Shown: positions 24,186 to 34,394 of the stretch, one piece after another
Numbering within the stretch: the first letter of the stretch is position 1
How the letters are laid out: each line of letters begins with the position of its first letter
DNA from: Nocardia shimofusensis NBRC 100134
GTDB taxonomy: Bacteria > Actinomycetota > Actinomycetes > Mycobacteriales > Mycobacteriaceae
Assembly: GCF_001613125.1 (NCBI RefSeq)
Contig: NZ_BDBT01000015.1
Coordinates: 1-64,000, forward strand
DNA: 64,000 nt
Reading direction: 5' to 3'
Made by a program: the position numbers and the translations under genes
The notes under the pieces: generated by a model
Databases searched by the model: none
The model's input: only the letters and a program-made list of their open reading frames with translations
Told to the model about the DNA's origin: nothing

Positions 24186-26087
24186 TCACCGTAGGCGCGT
24201 TCCTCGTCGCCGGATCAGGTACCAGGTGAGGAGAATTGCCGATACGGCGAGGAATCCGCAGGTACCGGCAATCGCGGCGAGCGTCGGGCTGGACGACCGA
24301 TCCTGCGCCGTCGCTTCGGCCGAGTCACCCTCTGCCGCAGGGGTTTTGCCCACATCTTCGGTTTCGCCGAAGACACCGCCCGCGACGGGGTTCGTGTAAG
24401 TCGGTCCCGATTCCGGGTCGCCGGAAACAGTGAGATCAATTGTCACAGTGACCGGCTGGGCGGTCTCGTCATCGCTGCTCGGCCCGACCTTGACCGCGAT
24501 GTAGTACCAGCCGGCCACGGATTGGGCGGCCCGTTCACGTCGCAGGTCACGGTTAGCGTAGCGGATCGGGATGGTGGCCAGCGGTCCGTCGTCCGGGAGG
24601 CGGACGAGTTCCTCGCCGTTGTATCCGCTGCCGTCGTAGCCGATTTCCTCGGCCCACGGCGAGTACAGCTCGGTGCGGATGCTCGATTGCCGGGTGTTCC
24701 GCGGGTCCGCCGCCTGTTCGAAGCGCACGCGGTAGGCCAGCCCCTGGCCCCAGTCCAGGTGCACCCGATAGAACACGATCTCGCCGCGCCGCAGCACATC
24801 GGTGTACCGGCCGCTGCCGGGCAACTCGGTCGCGACCGTGAACGAACCGCCGCCGACGACCGGCACGGCGGGTCCGGCCGGTTGCACCATCGCCGTCGGT
24901 GTCTTGTCCGGTTCCGGTCCGGGATCGGTCACCGCCGATTCGATACCGACCAGCACCTCCAACGGCAAGGTCTGCGGCATCTTCTCCGAAACCATCTTCC
25001 ACCTCAACGAGAAGTAGTACCTGCCTGCCCCACGGCACATGTCCTCGGAACGACCATGGCGCTCGGGCGGCCGGGTGGCGCCGCGCCACACCTGGGCGAC
25101 GGTGGCGGTCTGCCCGTCGCGGCTGTGAGTGGCGTACCCGGATTCGAACTCGCCGCAATCCTCGCCGTCGCGACCGTAGACACGGCTGCCCACCGAGTTG
25201 TTGTCGGTGATGATCGAGAGGCCGGGTGTCCGGGGATAGGTCACGATGCCGGTGAAGTACACCGTGGCACCCTCCGGCACATCCACGGCGTAGTACTTGG
25301 TCTCGTACTGGTCGATGGTGTCCAGGTAGTGGCCGGAGGTGATCACCGGCGCGGAGGTGTGTTCGGGTCCGCCGGTGACGGGCGTGCCGGTCGCCTGGTA
25401 ACTGCGCAGCGCTGCGGCGGCGACCCTCGGCAGAGCTCGCTCCAAGGCCGGACCGTCGGAGGCATCGGTGTAGGAACCACCTGTCGCGTCCGCCAGACAA
25501 CTGAGTTGCGCACGCGCCTGCGCGTCGACCGCGAATCCGATGGCATGAACCGTCAGATCAACTCCCGCCGCGTCCAATTCGCGCGCGACTTCACACGGAT
25601 CGGGCGGGGCGCAGGTGTCCTCGCCATCGGAAACCAGCACGACCGAACGTGGGTCGGAATCCGGGAGAGCCTGCGCCGCCTGCCGCAGGGCAGCACCTAC
25701 CGGGGTCCACCCCGATGCCTGGATACCGTCGACCGCGCTGATCAGTGCGGCTCGGTCCAATGGTTCCGGCTTGTGCAGAATCTTCACATCCGCACAGCCC
25801 GCGGCCTTCTCGGCCTCGTCGTTGCTCGTCCCGGTCCCATAGGCCGCCAGACCCACCCGAGACTGCTCGGGCGCCGACTCGACGAAGGACCGCACCGCGT
25901 TCTTCGCCGCGTCCATCATCGTGCCGCTCGGATCAGGCCGAAGCATCGAACCCGACGCGTCCAGCACGATCATTGTCGGGGCATACCGCGTCTGCTCCGG
26001 CACGGCGGCGACCGGGGCCGTGCTCAGCAGCACGCCGAGCACACCCGCGATCGCGAACGCGATCGGCCTGCTGTACCTGAACAACAT
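24186..26087 (-). CDS. Secreted/membrane-anchored von Willebrand A domain protein, copy 1
   Basis: A 633-residue protein with an N-terminal signal sequence (MLFRYSRPIAFAIAGVLGVL, cleavage near AVA). The VWA domain follows directly: MIVLDASGSM (MIDAS DxSxS, Asp43), GWTPVG and VLVSDGEDTC. A large beta-rich region (about 230-580) with repeated GSGRYTDVL-RGE-VFYRVHLDWGQGL motifs is followed by one C-terminal transmembrane helix and an Arg-rich tail (LIRRRGTRLR). It probably binds a divalent-metal-dependent ligand outside the cell. No LPxTG signal. The ATG at 26087 follows GGAGGGG. Copy 1 is the most diverged of the three. Confidence 0.85.
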   Translation of the reverse strand: MLFRYSRPIAFAIAGVLGVLLSTAPVAAVPEQTRYAPTMIVLDASGSMLRPDPSGTMMDAAKNAVRSFVESAPEQSRVGLAAYGTGTSNDEAEKAAGCADVKILHKPEPLDRAALISAVDGIQASGWTPVGAALRQAAQALPDSDPRSVVLVSDGEDTCAPPDPCEVARELDAAGVDLTVHAIGFAVDAQARAQLSCLADATGGSYTDASDGPALERALPRVAAAALRSYQATGTPVTGGPEHTSAPVITSGHYLDTIDQYETKYYAVDVPEGATVYFTGIVTYPRTPGLSIITDNNSVGSRVYGRDGEDCGEFESGYATHSRDGQTATVAQVWRGATRPPERHGRSEDMCRGAGRYYFSLRWKMVSEKMPQTLPLEVLVGIESAVTDPGPEPDKTPTAMVQPAGPAVPVVGGGSFTVATELPGSGRYTDVLRRGEIVFYRVHLDWGQGLAYRVRFEQAADPRNTRQSSIRTELYSPWAEEIGYDGSGYNGEELVRLPDDGPLATIPIRYANRDLRRERAAQSVAGWYYIAVKVGPSSDDETAQPVTVTIDLTVSGDPESGPTYTNPVAGGVFGETEDVGKTPAAEGDSAEATAQDRSSSPTLAAIAGTCGFLAVSAILLTWYLIRRRGTRLR

Positions 26088-26253
26088 CGCCCACCCCTCC
26101 GCGCCGGTCCGCGGGCTCACACGCGCGTGACCGCGAGATCCGGCGAAATACGCACCCCGACAAGGTAGCCCGCGACGCGGCAGAAATATGCCGCCATTTT
26201 CCGGGGCCTGCGCTGTCCGCCACCCAGACGGCGAGGGCCGCGCCGACGATCGC

Positions 26254-28170
26254 TCAGCGCGGCGGCAGCGATGACATCACCTTTCGCCTGCGGATCAGGT
26301 ACCAGAAGCCCAGCCCGATCAGCACCGCCACGAACCCGCCCGCACCGGCGATCGCGGCGATGACCGGCACGGCGGACCACCCGGCCGACTGATCCTGCCC
26401 GGCGGCCACGGGTTCGGGAGCGTCCGAGGAGGCCGGGGATTTGCGCGGTCCGCCGATTTCCCCGAAGATGCCGCTGTCGACCGCCTCCACGTAGGTCGGC
26501 CCCGGCTCGGGGTCGCCCGCCACCGTGAGATCGATCGTCACCCGGACCGGGTTCCCGGGGTCGGAACCCGAGACCGATCCGACCTTGACGGCGATGTAGT
26601 ACCAGCCGGGCAACGCCTGCCTGCGCTGGTCGATATCGCCGTTGCGATTGTCGTAGCGCACCGGCACCGTGGTGATCGGATCGCCCGTGGTGGGCAACAC
26701 GTCCTCGGTACCGAGGTAGGCCGAGGTGTCCATCTCGAATTCCTCGGCCGGCGGCGAGAACAACGACGTCCGGATGTTCGAGATCTCTCGGTCGTCGACT
26801 CCGGAGAAGTGCACGCGGTAGGCCAGACCCTGCCCCCAGTCCAAGCGCACCCGGTAATACACGAGCTCACCGCGCTGCAACACGTCGGTATAGCGGCCGC
26901 TGTCAGGAAGAGTGGACGCGACCTTGAACGATCCACCACCGATGACCGGCACGGCCGGACCTGCCGGTTCGACCATCGCCGTCGGTGTGTCGACGTGTTC
27001 GGGGCCGGGCTCGCTCACCGCCGGTTCGATGCCGACCAGCACCTCGAATGCCAGCCGCTGCGGGAATTTCTCCGAGGCCGTGGCCCAGGTGAAGGCCAAA
27101 TAGTACAGGCCACCACCTCGACACTTGTCGCTGGCGCGTCCGTCTCCCTTGACCTCCTCGGCCGCGCCCTCCCACGCTTCGACGATGGTCAGGGCCTCTC
27201 CGTTGCTGGACCCGGGCGCCAGTTCGGTGCCGAACTCGAGGCAGTCCTGACCGTCGCGGCCGTAGATTCGTCGCTGCATGGTGTTCAGGTCATCGAGAAC
27301 GGCGACGCGAGGGACCCGGGGGAAGGGCAGGATGCCGGTGATGTACGCGGTGGCGCCGGCGGGTACATCGACCGCGTACCAGCGGGTTTCGCCCTTGCCG
27401 ATGGTGTCGAGGTGATGACCGGGGCCGAGCACCGGCGCGGTCGTGTAGTCGGCGCCGCCGGTGATCGGAATGCCGGTCACCTGGTAAGTGCGCAGCGCCG
27501 CGGCCGTGACTCGCGGCAGAGTACGCTCCAGCGCGGGACCGTCCGCGGCGTCGGTGTAGGAACCACCTGTCGCGTCCGCCAGACAGCTCAGCTGCGCGCG
27601 TGCCTTCTCGTCGACCGCGAAACCGATGGCATGAACCGTCAGGTCGACACCCGCGGAATCCAATTCGCGCGCCACCTCGCACGGATCCGGCGGAGCGCAC
27701 GTGTCCTCACCATCGGAAACCAGCACCACCGAACGCGGTCCTGAATCCGGAAGTGCTTGCGCGGCTTGCCGCAACGCCACACCCACCGGCGTCCATCCCG
27801 ACGCCTGAATCCCGTCGACCGCGCTGATCAGCGCAGCCCGATCCAACGGTTCGGCTTCGTGCAGGATCTTCACATCCGAACAGCCCGCCGCCTTGTCGAT
27901 GTCGGCATTGCTCGTGCCGGTGCCGTAAGCCGCCAATCCCACCCTGGACTGCTCGGGCGCCGACTCGACGAACGAACGCACCGCGTTCTTCGCCGCATCC
28001 ATCATCGTGCCGCTCGGATCAGGCCGAAGCATCGAACCCGACGCGTCGAGCACGATCATCGTCGGCGCGTACTGCGCCTCCTCCGGGCGGGCGGCGACCG
28101 GCGCCGCGACCGCCATGGAGCCGAGCAGCACCGCGCACAGGATCGCCATCGGACGGTCGTACCTGATCAA
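26254..28170 (-). CDS. Secreted/membrane-anchored von Willebrand A domain protein, copy 2
   Basis: A 638-residue paralogue of the genes on both sides. I use a TTG start at 28170, because GGGGAGG lies six bases upstream and the resulting N-terminus (LIRYDRPMAILCAVLLG) aligns with those of copies 1 and 3; an ATG further upstream adds a Cys/Arg-rich stretch absent from the others. The VWA MIDAS DASGSM, GWTPVG and SDGEDTC motifs are intact. The C-terminal transmembrane helix ends in WYLIRRRKVMSSLPPR. Confidence 0.83.
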   Translation of the reverse strand: MIRYDRPMAILCAVLLGSMAVAAPVAARPEEAQYAPTMIVLDASGSMLRPDPSGTMMDAAKNAVRSFVESAPEQSRVGLAAYGTGTSNADIDKAAGCSDVKILHEAEPLDRAALISAVDGIQASGWTPVGVALRQAAQALPDSGPRSVVLVSDGEDTCAPPDPCEVARELDSAGVDLTVHAIGFAVDEKARAQLSCLADATGGSYTDAADGPALERTLPRVTAAALRTYQVTGIPITGGADYTTAPVLGPGHHLDTIGKGETRWYAVDVPAGATAYITGILPFPRVPRVAVLDDLNTMQRRIYGRDGQDCLEFGTELAPGSSNGEALTIVEAWEGAAEEVKGDGRASDKCRGGGLYYLAFTWATASEKFPQRLAFEVLVGIEPAVSEPGPEHVDTPTAMVEPAGPAVPVIGGGSFKVASTLPDSGRYTDVLQRGELVYYRVRLDWGQGLAYRVHFSGVDDREISNIRTSLFSPPAEEFEMDTSAYLGTEDVLPTTGDPITTVPVRYDNRNGDIDQRRQALPGWYYIAVKVGSVSGSDPGNPVRVTIDLTVAGDPEPGPTYVEAVDSGIFGEIGGPRKSPASSDAPEPVAAGQDQSAGWSAVPVIAAIAGAGGFVAVLIGLGFWYLIRRRKVMSSLPPR

Positions 28171-28352
28171 GCCGCCTCCCCTCTCGCACCGGTCGCACCT
28201 GCGGATCATTTCCCTAACAGGGGTCCGGCGAAATGACGACAAGGCCAACGTAACCCGCACCGAATCGCGAGAGATGCCACCAATTCAGGGGGGGCGCCCG
28301 GGCAGGTCGACATCCACCGAGCGGCGCCCTCGCGCCGGCGTCGGTGTCCGTC

Positions 28353-30263
28353 TCAGCGAGGCGGCAACGGCGAACCCGCGCCACGCCTGCGGATCAGGTA
28401 CCACACGCCCGCGCCGATCAGCACCGCGACGAATGCACCCGCGCCGAGAACCGCGGCGACGATCGGCAAGGCCGACGACTCGCCGGGCTGATCCTGTGCC
28501 ACGGGCGCAGGATCGTCCGGCGCGGCGGACGGTGCGCGAGGTCCGCCGGTTTCACCGAAAACCCCGCTGTCGATTGCGTTCATGTAGGTCGGTCCCGGCT
28601 CGGGGTCGCCCGCCACCGTGAGGTCGATCGTCACCGTGACCGGGCTACCGGCCCGTAGCCCCGAGTTCACTCCGACCTTGACCGCGATGTAATACCAGCC
28701 GGCCACCGACTGCTTGCGCAGGTCGAAATCGCCGGTGCGATTGTCGTAGCGGACCGGCGCCGTGCTGATCGGGTCGCCGCTGCGCGGCAGAGAATCCTCT
28801 TCACCGAGGAAGGCCGTGGTGTGCATCGCCAAATCCTCGGCCAACGGCGAATACAGCTCGGTGCGGATGTTCGACGTTCCTCCATCGGTTCCGGAGAAGT
28901 GCACGCGATAGGCCAGGCCCTGTCCCCAGTCCAGTCGCACCCGATAGAACACGATCTCACCGCGGCGCAACACATCGGTGTACCGGCCGCTGCCGGGCAG
29001 CGTAGGCGCCGCCGTGAAGGAACCGCCGCCGACGACCGGCACAGCCGGACCGGCCGGTTCGACCATCGCCGTCGGCGTATCCGTGTGCTCGGGGCCGGGA
29101 TCGATCACCTCCGGCTCGATGCCGATCAACACTTCGAACGGCAAACGCTGTGGCATCTTCTCCGAAGTCTTTTCCCAGGTGAAAGCGAAGTAGTACAGGC
29201 CGCCGCCCCGGCAGTTGTCAGCGGCACGACCGTCACCCTTGACCTCCTCGGTGGCGCCGCGCCATGCCTTGACAATGGTGAGAGTCTCGCCGTCGCTCGA
29301 GGACGTGGACAGGGCGCTGTCGAACTCGTGGCAGTCGTGGCCGTCACGACCGTAGATGCGGCGCTGCACGGAGTTGAAGTCGTCGAGGATGGAGACGCCG
29401 GAAACGCGCGGGAAAGAAATGATGCCGGTGGTGTAGGCGGTGGCGCCGGCCGGTACATCGACCGCGTACCAGCGGGTTTCGCCCTTTCCGATCGTATCCA
29501 GGTGATGACCGGGATCCAGTACCGGCGCGGTCGTGTAGTCGGTGCCACCGGTGACGGGAAGGCCGGTCACCTGGTAGCTACGCAGCGCGGCGGCAGTGAC
29601 CCTCGGTAGCGTCCGCTCCAGCGCCGGACCGTCCGCGGCGTCGGTGTAGGAACCACCCGTCGCGTCCGCCAGACAGCTCAGCTGCGCGCGTGCCTTCTCG
29701 TCGACCGCGAAACCGATGGCGTGCACGGCCAAATCGACGCCGCCCGCCTCCAATTCGCGAGCAACCTCACAGGGATCGGGCGGTGCGCAGGTGTCCTCGC
29801 CATCGGAGACCAGGACCACCGCACGGGGGCCGGAATCCGGAAGCACCTGGGCGGCTTGCCGCAGGGCCACACCTACCGGAGTCCAGCCCGACGCTCGGAT
29901 ACCGTCGACCGCACCGACCAGAGCCGCCCGGTCCAACGGTTCGGGCTCGTGCAGGATCTTCACATCCGAACAGCCCGCGAGCTTGTCCGCCTCGTCATTG
30001 CTCGTCCCGGTCCCATAAGCCGCCAACCCCACTCGCGACTGCTCGGGTGCGGATTCGACGAACGAACGCACGGCGTTCTTCGCCGCATCCATCATCGTGC
30101 CGCTCGGATCCGACCGCAGCATCGAACCCGATGCGTCCAGCACGATCATCGTCGGCGCGTACTGCGTCTGCTCCGGGACCGCGGCGACCGGGACCGCGGC
30201 GAGCACGACGCCGAGCGCCCCCGCGATGAGCGCCGATACCGCCCTGCCGTACTTGCGCAACAT
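28353..30263 (-). CDS. Secreted/membrane-anchored von Willebrand A domain protein, copy 3
   Basis: A 636-residue paralogue starting MLRKYGRAVSALIAGALGVV. Signal sequence, VWA domain (DASGSM, GWTPVG, SDGEDTC), beta-rich extracellular region and C-terminal transmembrane helix with LIRRRGAGSPLPPR are in the same places as in copies 1 and 2. It is closest to copy 2 (shared DAADGPALERTLPRVTAAAL). It is the first of the three in transcription order. Spacers between the copies are 166 and 182 bp, so each may have its own promoter. Confidence 0.85.
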   Translation of the reverse strand: MLRKYGRAVSALIAGALGVVLAAVPVAAVPEQTQYAPTMIVLDASGSMLRSDPSGTMMDAAKNAVRSFVESAPEQSRVGLAAYGTGTSNDEADKLAGCSDVKILHEPEPLDRAALVGAVDGIRASGWTPVGVALRQAAQVLPDSGPRAVVLVSDGEDTCAPPDPCEVARELEAGGVDLAVHAIGFAVDEKARAQLSCLADATGGSYTDAADGPALERTLPRVTAAALRSYQVTGLPVTGGTDYTTAPVLDPGHHLDTIGKGETRWYAVDVPAGATAYTTGIISFPRVSGVSILDDFNSVQRRIYGRDGHDCHEFDSALSTSSSDGETLTIVKAWRGATEEVKGDGRAADNCRGGGLYYFAFTWEKTSEKMPQRLPFEVLIGIEPEVIDPGPEHTDTPTAMVEPAGPAVPVVGGGSFTAAPTLPGSGRYTDVLRRGEIVFYRVRLDWGQGLAYRVHFSGTDGGTSNIRTELYSPLAEDLAMHTTAFLGEEDSLPRSGDPISTAPVRYDNRTGDFDLRKQSVAGWYYIAVKVGVNSGLRAGSPVTVTIDLTVAGDPEPGPTYMNAIDSGVFGETGGPRAPSAAPDDPAPVAQDQPGESSALPIVAAVLGAGAFVAVLIGAGVWYLIRRRGAGSPLPPR

Positions 30264-30469
30264 TCACGATCCCCCGTCGCACTCGGTTTCTCCCCGCACC
30301 CTACGGGCACTGCCTGCGAAATCTCCATGGGCCGACGCCATCACCCCCTCGAGCACCCCTCTGATCAGCGGATTCGTTCGCGACAGACGGCAGTTGTCCC
30401 CTCCGGCAGCGCATCGACCACCGATATGGCACACTCGGCGAGCACGCGGGCGGATCGCCGCGTCGGAAG

Positions 30470-31993
30470 GTGAAGCAAGAGTTGAAGATCGCGATGGAGC
30501 TGAGCGCGATCGAGCGCCAGGTGGCGGTGGATCGCAGCGCGGCCAGAGATCGCACGGCCGAGAGCGAGCTGCGGTTGGCGGCTTCGCTGTGTGAGCTGGC
30601 CAAGGCGCTGGTCGAGACCAGGACCAACGGCGCGCCGCGGGATCGCACATCCGAGGCGATCGCCCCGGCTCAGGAGTCCGTCGGCATCCGGTTGCACTGG
30701 CTGATGAACGGCTACGTCACCGCCCAGCACGCCGGGGCCGTGCAGGAAGCGCTGCGCGTGTTCGAGACCGTCACCCGCCAGACCGGTCATCGCGAGCTGG
30801 CGGTCAACACCATCCGCAACGCCTGCCACACCTACCGTGAAGTGGCCCAGAACTACCCGAACGTGGCGGGCACCTGCGCCGACGGTCTCGGCAAGTGCGG
30901 GGTGTGGCTGGGCAGGCTCGATCAGGACGCCGCCGTCGCCGCCACCGTGGACGCCGCCCGCATCCGGGCCGAGCTGGCCGCCGCCAACCCGGAGCTGGCG
31001 GGCAAGTACCTGGCCAGCCTGAGCACACTGCTGCGCACCCTGATGGTCGGTCGCTCACGCAAGCAGGCGATCTCGATGTACCGGGAGCGGTATTCGGCGT
31101 TCACCCCGATGAGTCTGCAGATCCGGTTGCGCGCCTGCGGTATTCGCGATCTGGATCTGACACCGAAGTCACTGGCCGCGCTGACCGAGCTGGAGTGCCG
31201 CACTCTCGAGGCGGCGGGCCGGTTGACCCAGCAGCAGATCCTGCGCAAGACCTCCGGCGATCTGTCGACCGTCGAGGAGATCAACTGGCGGCTCGCGCTG
31301 GTCGGTCTGCGACCGCTGGTCCCCGGCTCCGATCCCGAGCCGCCGTCCATGCCCGTCGAGATCGGCCCGACCTTCGGCGCGCTCGGCGTGCGCTGCACCG
31401 ACCGCGACGCCATCGACCAGATCAAGGCGGCGATCGTGGCCGCCTACGCGATGGACGACGCGCGGCCGGTGGACTCGAGCACCTACCGCGCGGAATCCGA
31501 ATCGTTCTGGGGAATCGGCGAAGCCGAGATCAACCGCGCCACCGCGCTCGGCGACGACATCGTCCTCATCGAGATGTCCTACGGCGGCTGGGTCACGGTG
31601 ATGAGCCTGAACTGGGAACTCGCCCCGGTCGGCATGCATCCGCTGGCGCTGCGGCTGTCCACGCAGTGGCCGGTGATCAGCGTCTGCGCCACCGACAACA
31701 CCACCTACGAACTGTGCCGCTACGACCAGGGCAAGCCCATCCAGTACGCCGCGCTCGGCCGGGTGCCCGGCGGCGGCACGACCGAGCCGCTCGGCCCGCT
31801 GGATTTCGAATGGCTGGCCACCTACGGCGCGCATTTCGCCACCGAGAACAAGCTGCGGGTGGCCTTCGGCAACACCCAGAGCTTCGCCAACCTCACCTAT
31901 CTGCCCAGCAACGGCCTGCGCCAGATCCGCAAGACCATGCCGCTCATCGACCACGACCACGTGCTGTTCTTCCGCACCGATCCCGCGAACTGA
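30470..31993 (+). CDS. Hypothetical protein with helical-repeat N-terminus; paralogue relic near dtd
   Basis: A 507-residue protein (GTG at 30470; ATG at 30494 is an equally possible start). Residues 30-220 are helical with a tetratricopeptide-like spacing (LVETRTNGAPRDRTSEAIA, ELAVNTIRNACHTYREVA, LGKCGVWLGRL). The C-terminal half is mixed alpha/beta and ends PLIDHDHVLFFRTDPAN. I do not recognise the family. No signal sequence or membrane segment, so cytosolic. A decayed piece of a paralogue lies at 6438-6576. Confidence 0.75.
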   Translation: MKQELKIAMELSAIERQVAVDRSAARDRTAESELRLAASLCELAKALVETRTNGAPRDRTSEAIAPAQESVGIRLHWLMNGYVTAQHAGAVQEALRVFETVTRQTGHRELAVNTIRNACHTYREVAQNYPNVAGTCADGLGKCGVWLGRLDQDAAVAATVDAARIRAELAAANPELAGKYLASLSTLLRTLMVGRSRKQAISMYRERYSAFTPMSLQIRLRACGIRDLDLTPKSLAALTELECRTLEAAGRLTQQQILRKTSGDLSTVEEINWRLALVGLRPLVPGSDPEPPSMPVEIGPTFGALGVRCTDRDAIDQIKAAIVAAYAMDDARPVDSSTYRAESESFWGIGEAEINRATALGDDIVLIEMSYGGWVTVMSLNWELAPVGMHPLALRLSTQWPVISVCATDNTTYELCRYDQGKPIQYAALGRVPGGGTTEPLGPLDFEWLATYGAHFATENKLRVAFGNTQSFANLTYLPSNGLRQIRKTMPLIDHDHVLFFRTDPAN

Positions 31994-32063
31994 ACTCTGC
32001 GCCAGGCGCATTCACCGCCGATGCGACGCTACGGGGCAGGCACGCCCTCGGAGTGAGCGGCGC

Positions 32064-33347
32064 TCAGAAGTATCGCGCCCACAGATAGCCGAACGCCAGC
32101 AATGTCGAGGCCGCGGTGACCACCACGCCGTATCTGGTGAACTGCCAGAACGTGATCGGGTGCCCCGCCCGCCGCGCGATCCCGAGCGCGACCACATTGG
32201 CCCCCGCCGCGACGGCCGTGCCGTTGCCGGAGAACCCCGCGCCGAAGGCGAACGACCACCACAGCGCCTGCCCGGTGTGGTGGTCGGGCGTCTGCGCGAC
32301 CAGTTCCTCCACCACCGGCGCGACGGTCGTCGTGTAGGGGATGTTGTCGATGAACGCCCCGGCCACCGCGGACCCGAACACCAGCGCCGCCGAGGCCGCG
32401 AGCGGGCTGTCCCCCACCACCGCGACCGCCGCCGACGCCAGCCGATCGACGACGCCGGTGTGGATCAGTCCCGCCACCATCACGAACAACCCCATGAAGA
32501 ACACCAGCGTGCCCCACTCCACCTCGCGCAGGATCTCGTCGATGTCGAGATCGGCGACCAGCATCATCACTCCGGCGCCGATCAGCGCGACGATCGACGG
32601 CGCGATGTCGACCACGGTGTGCGACGCGAACCCGATCACCACGCCGGTCAGCACGGCCAGCGCCCGCCACAGCAGCCCCGGGTCGGTGATCGCCGCCCGC
32701 TCGTCCAGCGTCAGCACCGCCTCCACATCGCGCGCGGGCCTGCTCAGTGGCCCGCGGAACAGCACCCTGGTGCACACCACGAACAACACGAAGATGACGG
32801 CCACCGCGGGCGCCATGTGGATGAGGAAGTCGTTGAAGCTCAGGCCGGCGCGACTGCCGATGATGATGTTGGGCGGATCGCCGACCAGCGTCGCCGCCCC
32901 GCCGATATTGGCGGCCAGCACCTCGGCGATCAGGAAGGGCTGCGCGGGCAGATCCAGCTGATCGCAGACCACGATGGTCACCGGCGCGACCAGCAGGATG
33001 ATGGTGACGTTGTCGAGAACCGGCGAGGCGATCGCGGTGATGGTCATCAGCATCACCATCAACCGGAACGGATCGCCGCGCGAATGTTTGGCCGCCCAGA
33101 TCGCCAGGTAGTCGAACAGGCCGGTCTGCTTGACCACGCCGACGATCACCATCATCCCGAGCAACAGGAAGATGACGTTCCAGTCGATACCGATGTGCGG
33201 GTCGAAGAAGATGGCGTCGCTGGGGATCAGCCCGAGCACGGCCATCAGGCCCGCAGCGGACAGCACCACCTTGATCTTGTCGAACCGTTCGATGGCGATG
33301 CACCCGAACGCGATCGCGAAGATGACCACCGCCAGGACCTGGTTCAC
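32064..33347 (-). CDS. ArsB/NhaD-type ion transporter
   Basis: A 427-residue membrane protein with about eleven hydrophobic segments, from a GTG at 33347. The family hallmarks are SPVLDNVTIILLVAPV (about residue 105), GGAATLVGDPPNIIIGS (about 150), and in the second half AFIDNIPYTTTVAPV and GAGFSGNGTAVAAGANVV. These duplicated NxT and GNG motifs mark the ion transporter superfamily (ArsB, NhaD, CitM). The substrate could be sodium/proton, arsenite or a dicarboxylate and cannot be decided here; no ars genes are adjacent. Confidence 0.88.
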   Translation of the reverse strand: MNQVLAVVIFAIAFGCIAIERFDKIKVVLSAAGLMAVLGLIPSDAIFFDPHIGIDWNVIFLLLGMMVIVGVVKQTGLFDYLAIWAAKHSRGDPFRLMVMLMTITAIASPVLDNVTIILLVAPVTIVVCDQLDLPAQPFLIAEVLAANIGGAATLVGDPPNIIIGSRAGLSFNDFLIHMAPAVAVIFVLFVVCTRVLFRGPLSRPARDVEAVLTLDERAAITDPGLLWRALAVLTGVVIGFASHTVVDIAPSIVALIGAGVMMLVADLDIDEILREVEWGTLVFFMGLFVMVAGLIHTGVVDRLASAAVAVVGDSPLAASAALVFGSAVAGAFIDNIPYTTTVAPVVEELVAQTPDHHTGQALWWSFAFGAGFSGNGTAVAAGANVVALGIARRAGHPITFWQFTRYGVVVTAASTLLAFGYLWARYF

Positions 33348-33661
33348 GACAGCCGCCGCCTCGGGCCGCCGCCGCGCGCGCTCACGGCCGTTTCATGCTC
33401 GCGATCGCCGCTCATGACGCCGCACCCGGCCGCTGACCGACCTCAGTCGCCGGGTCCGTCGGTGCGGTCGATACCCATCCTCATACGCTCCTCCGCTGTC
33501 CGCGGATACCGATGATCTCCAGTCTCCCGCCGCACCGGGCGAGACGCTATAGCGATCAAAACTTGTGTCCGCGCCCATAAGTACGGTTACAGTGCTGTCG
33601 CGGCCGACCCGCAGAGACAGGGGGGCCGTGTCGTTACCGCTACAACAGTGAGAAACGTGTG
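33348..33661. other. Divergent intergenic region
   Basis: This 314-bp spacer holds the promoters of the ion transporter (minus) and lipoprotein (plus). The part at 33545-33605 is less GC-rich and contains the likely plus-strand promoter described separately. No conserved small gene or large inverted repeat is visible. Confidence 0.5.
33563..33592 (+). promoter_or_regulatory. Putative promoter of the DUF4352 lipoprotein gene
   Basis: TTGTGT (33563-33568), an 18-bp spacer and TTACAG (33587-33592) fit a housekeeping sigma promoter 70 bases before the start codon. Confidence 0.4.
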
Positions 33662-34225
33662 ATGAAGCCGCGCAACACAGTTCCCGGAGCCCTGCGAAGA
33701 ACCGACGGCAGGCTTTCCGCCCGGCTCCTACCCACCTGGATCGTGCTCGTGCTGGGCGCGGTGTGCCTGCTGAGCGCAGGCTGCGGCGGCGACTCGAGCG
33801 CCGGATCCGAGCGCAAGGCGACACAGATCCCGGTGCCCGCCCGCAGCACCCTGCCGGTCCGTGACGGCCAGTTCGAATTCATCGTCGCGAGCATCGAGTC
33901 CGGTATCCCCACGATCGGCGGCCCTTCCTCCGGACGAGACGCGGACGGGCAATTCGCCGTCGTCCACGTCCAGGTCACCAACACCGGCGACACCCGAAGC
34001 GTCTTCGACTACTCCTACCAGGAACTCCTCGACGACAAGGACGCCACCTACGCCCCCGACCTCGTCGGCAACATGTCGCTCAACGGCGAATTCCGCCACG
34101 AGTACGGCCCCGGCGCGGCCACCACCATCCAGCTGGCCTTCGACATCACCGAGGACGCGACCCCGGCGACCCTCGTCTTGCGCTCTTCCGAGGGCTCCCC
34201 CGGCGCCCGCATCGACCTCTCCTGA
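33662..34225 (+). CDS. DUF4352-type lipoprotein
   Basis: A 187-residue protein with an Arg-rich n-region, a hydrophobic segment (TWIVLVLGAVCLLSAG) and lipobox LSAGC with the lipidated Cys at residue 41. The mature part is an Ig-like beta domain with QFAVVHVQVTNTGDTRSVFDY and an aromatic pattern typical of DUF4352 (telomeric-repeat-binding-factor-2-like) extracellular domains. Function unknown; membrane-anchored on the outer face. Confidence 0.85.
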   Translation: MKPRNTVPGALRRTDGRLSARLLPTWIVLVLGAVCLLSAGCGGDSSAGSERKATQIPVPARSTLPVRDGQFEFIVASIESGIPTIGGPSSGRDADGQFAVVHVQVTNTGDTRSVFDYSYQELLDDKDATYAPDLVGNMSLNGEFRHEYGPGAATTIQLAFDITEDATPATLVLRSSEGSPGARIDLS

Positions 34226-34394
34226 CCGGTCGCCCTGCTGCCGTGATCTGCTGGTACATCCATGCGGGGGCTACCGATCCGACAGCCATGACTCTCCTCG
34301 CGAATTCCGTCGCTCCGGCCACTGCCCGTGCCAAGGTTTCAGGCATTGCGCTCTCAGCTGCCCACGCACCGCCGAACCGAACGGAGACCATACG

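Noticed and set aside
24186..30263. Sortase-anchored surface proteins
   Set aside because: No LPxTG-type motif precedes the C-terminal hydrophobic helix of any of the three VWA proteins.
32160..33515. 451-codon plus-strand frame over the ion transporter
   Set aside because: His/Arg/Asp-rich antisense product; the minus strand encodes a clear multi-helix transporter.
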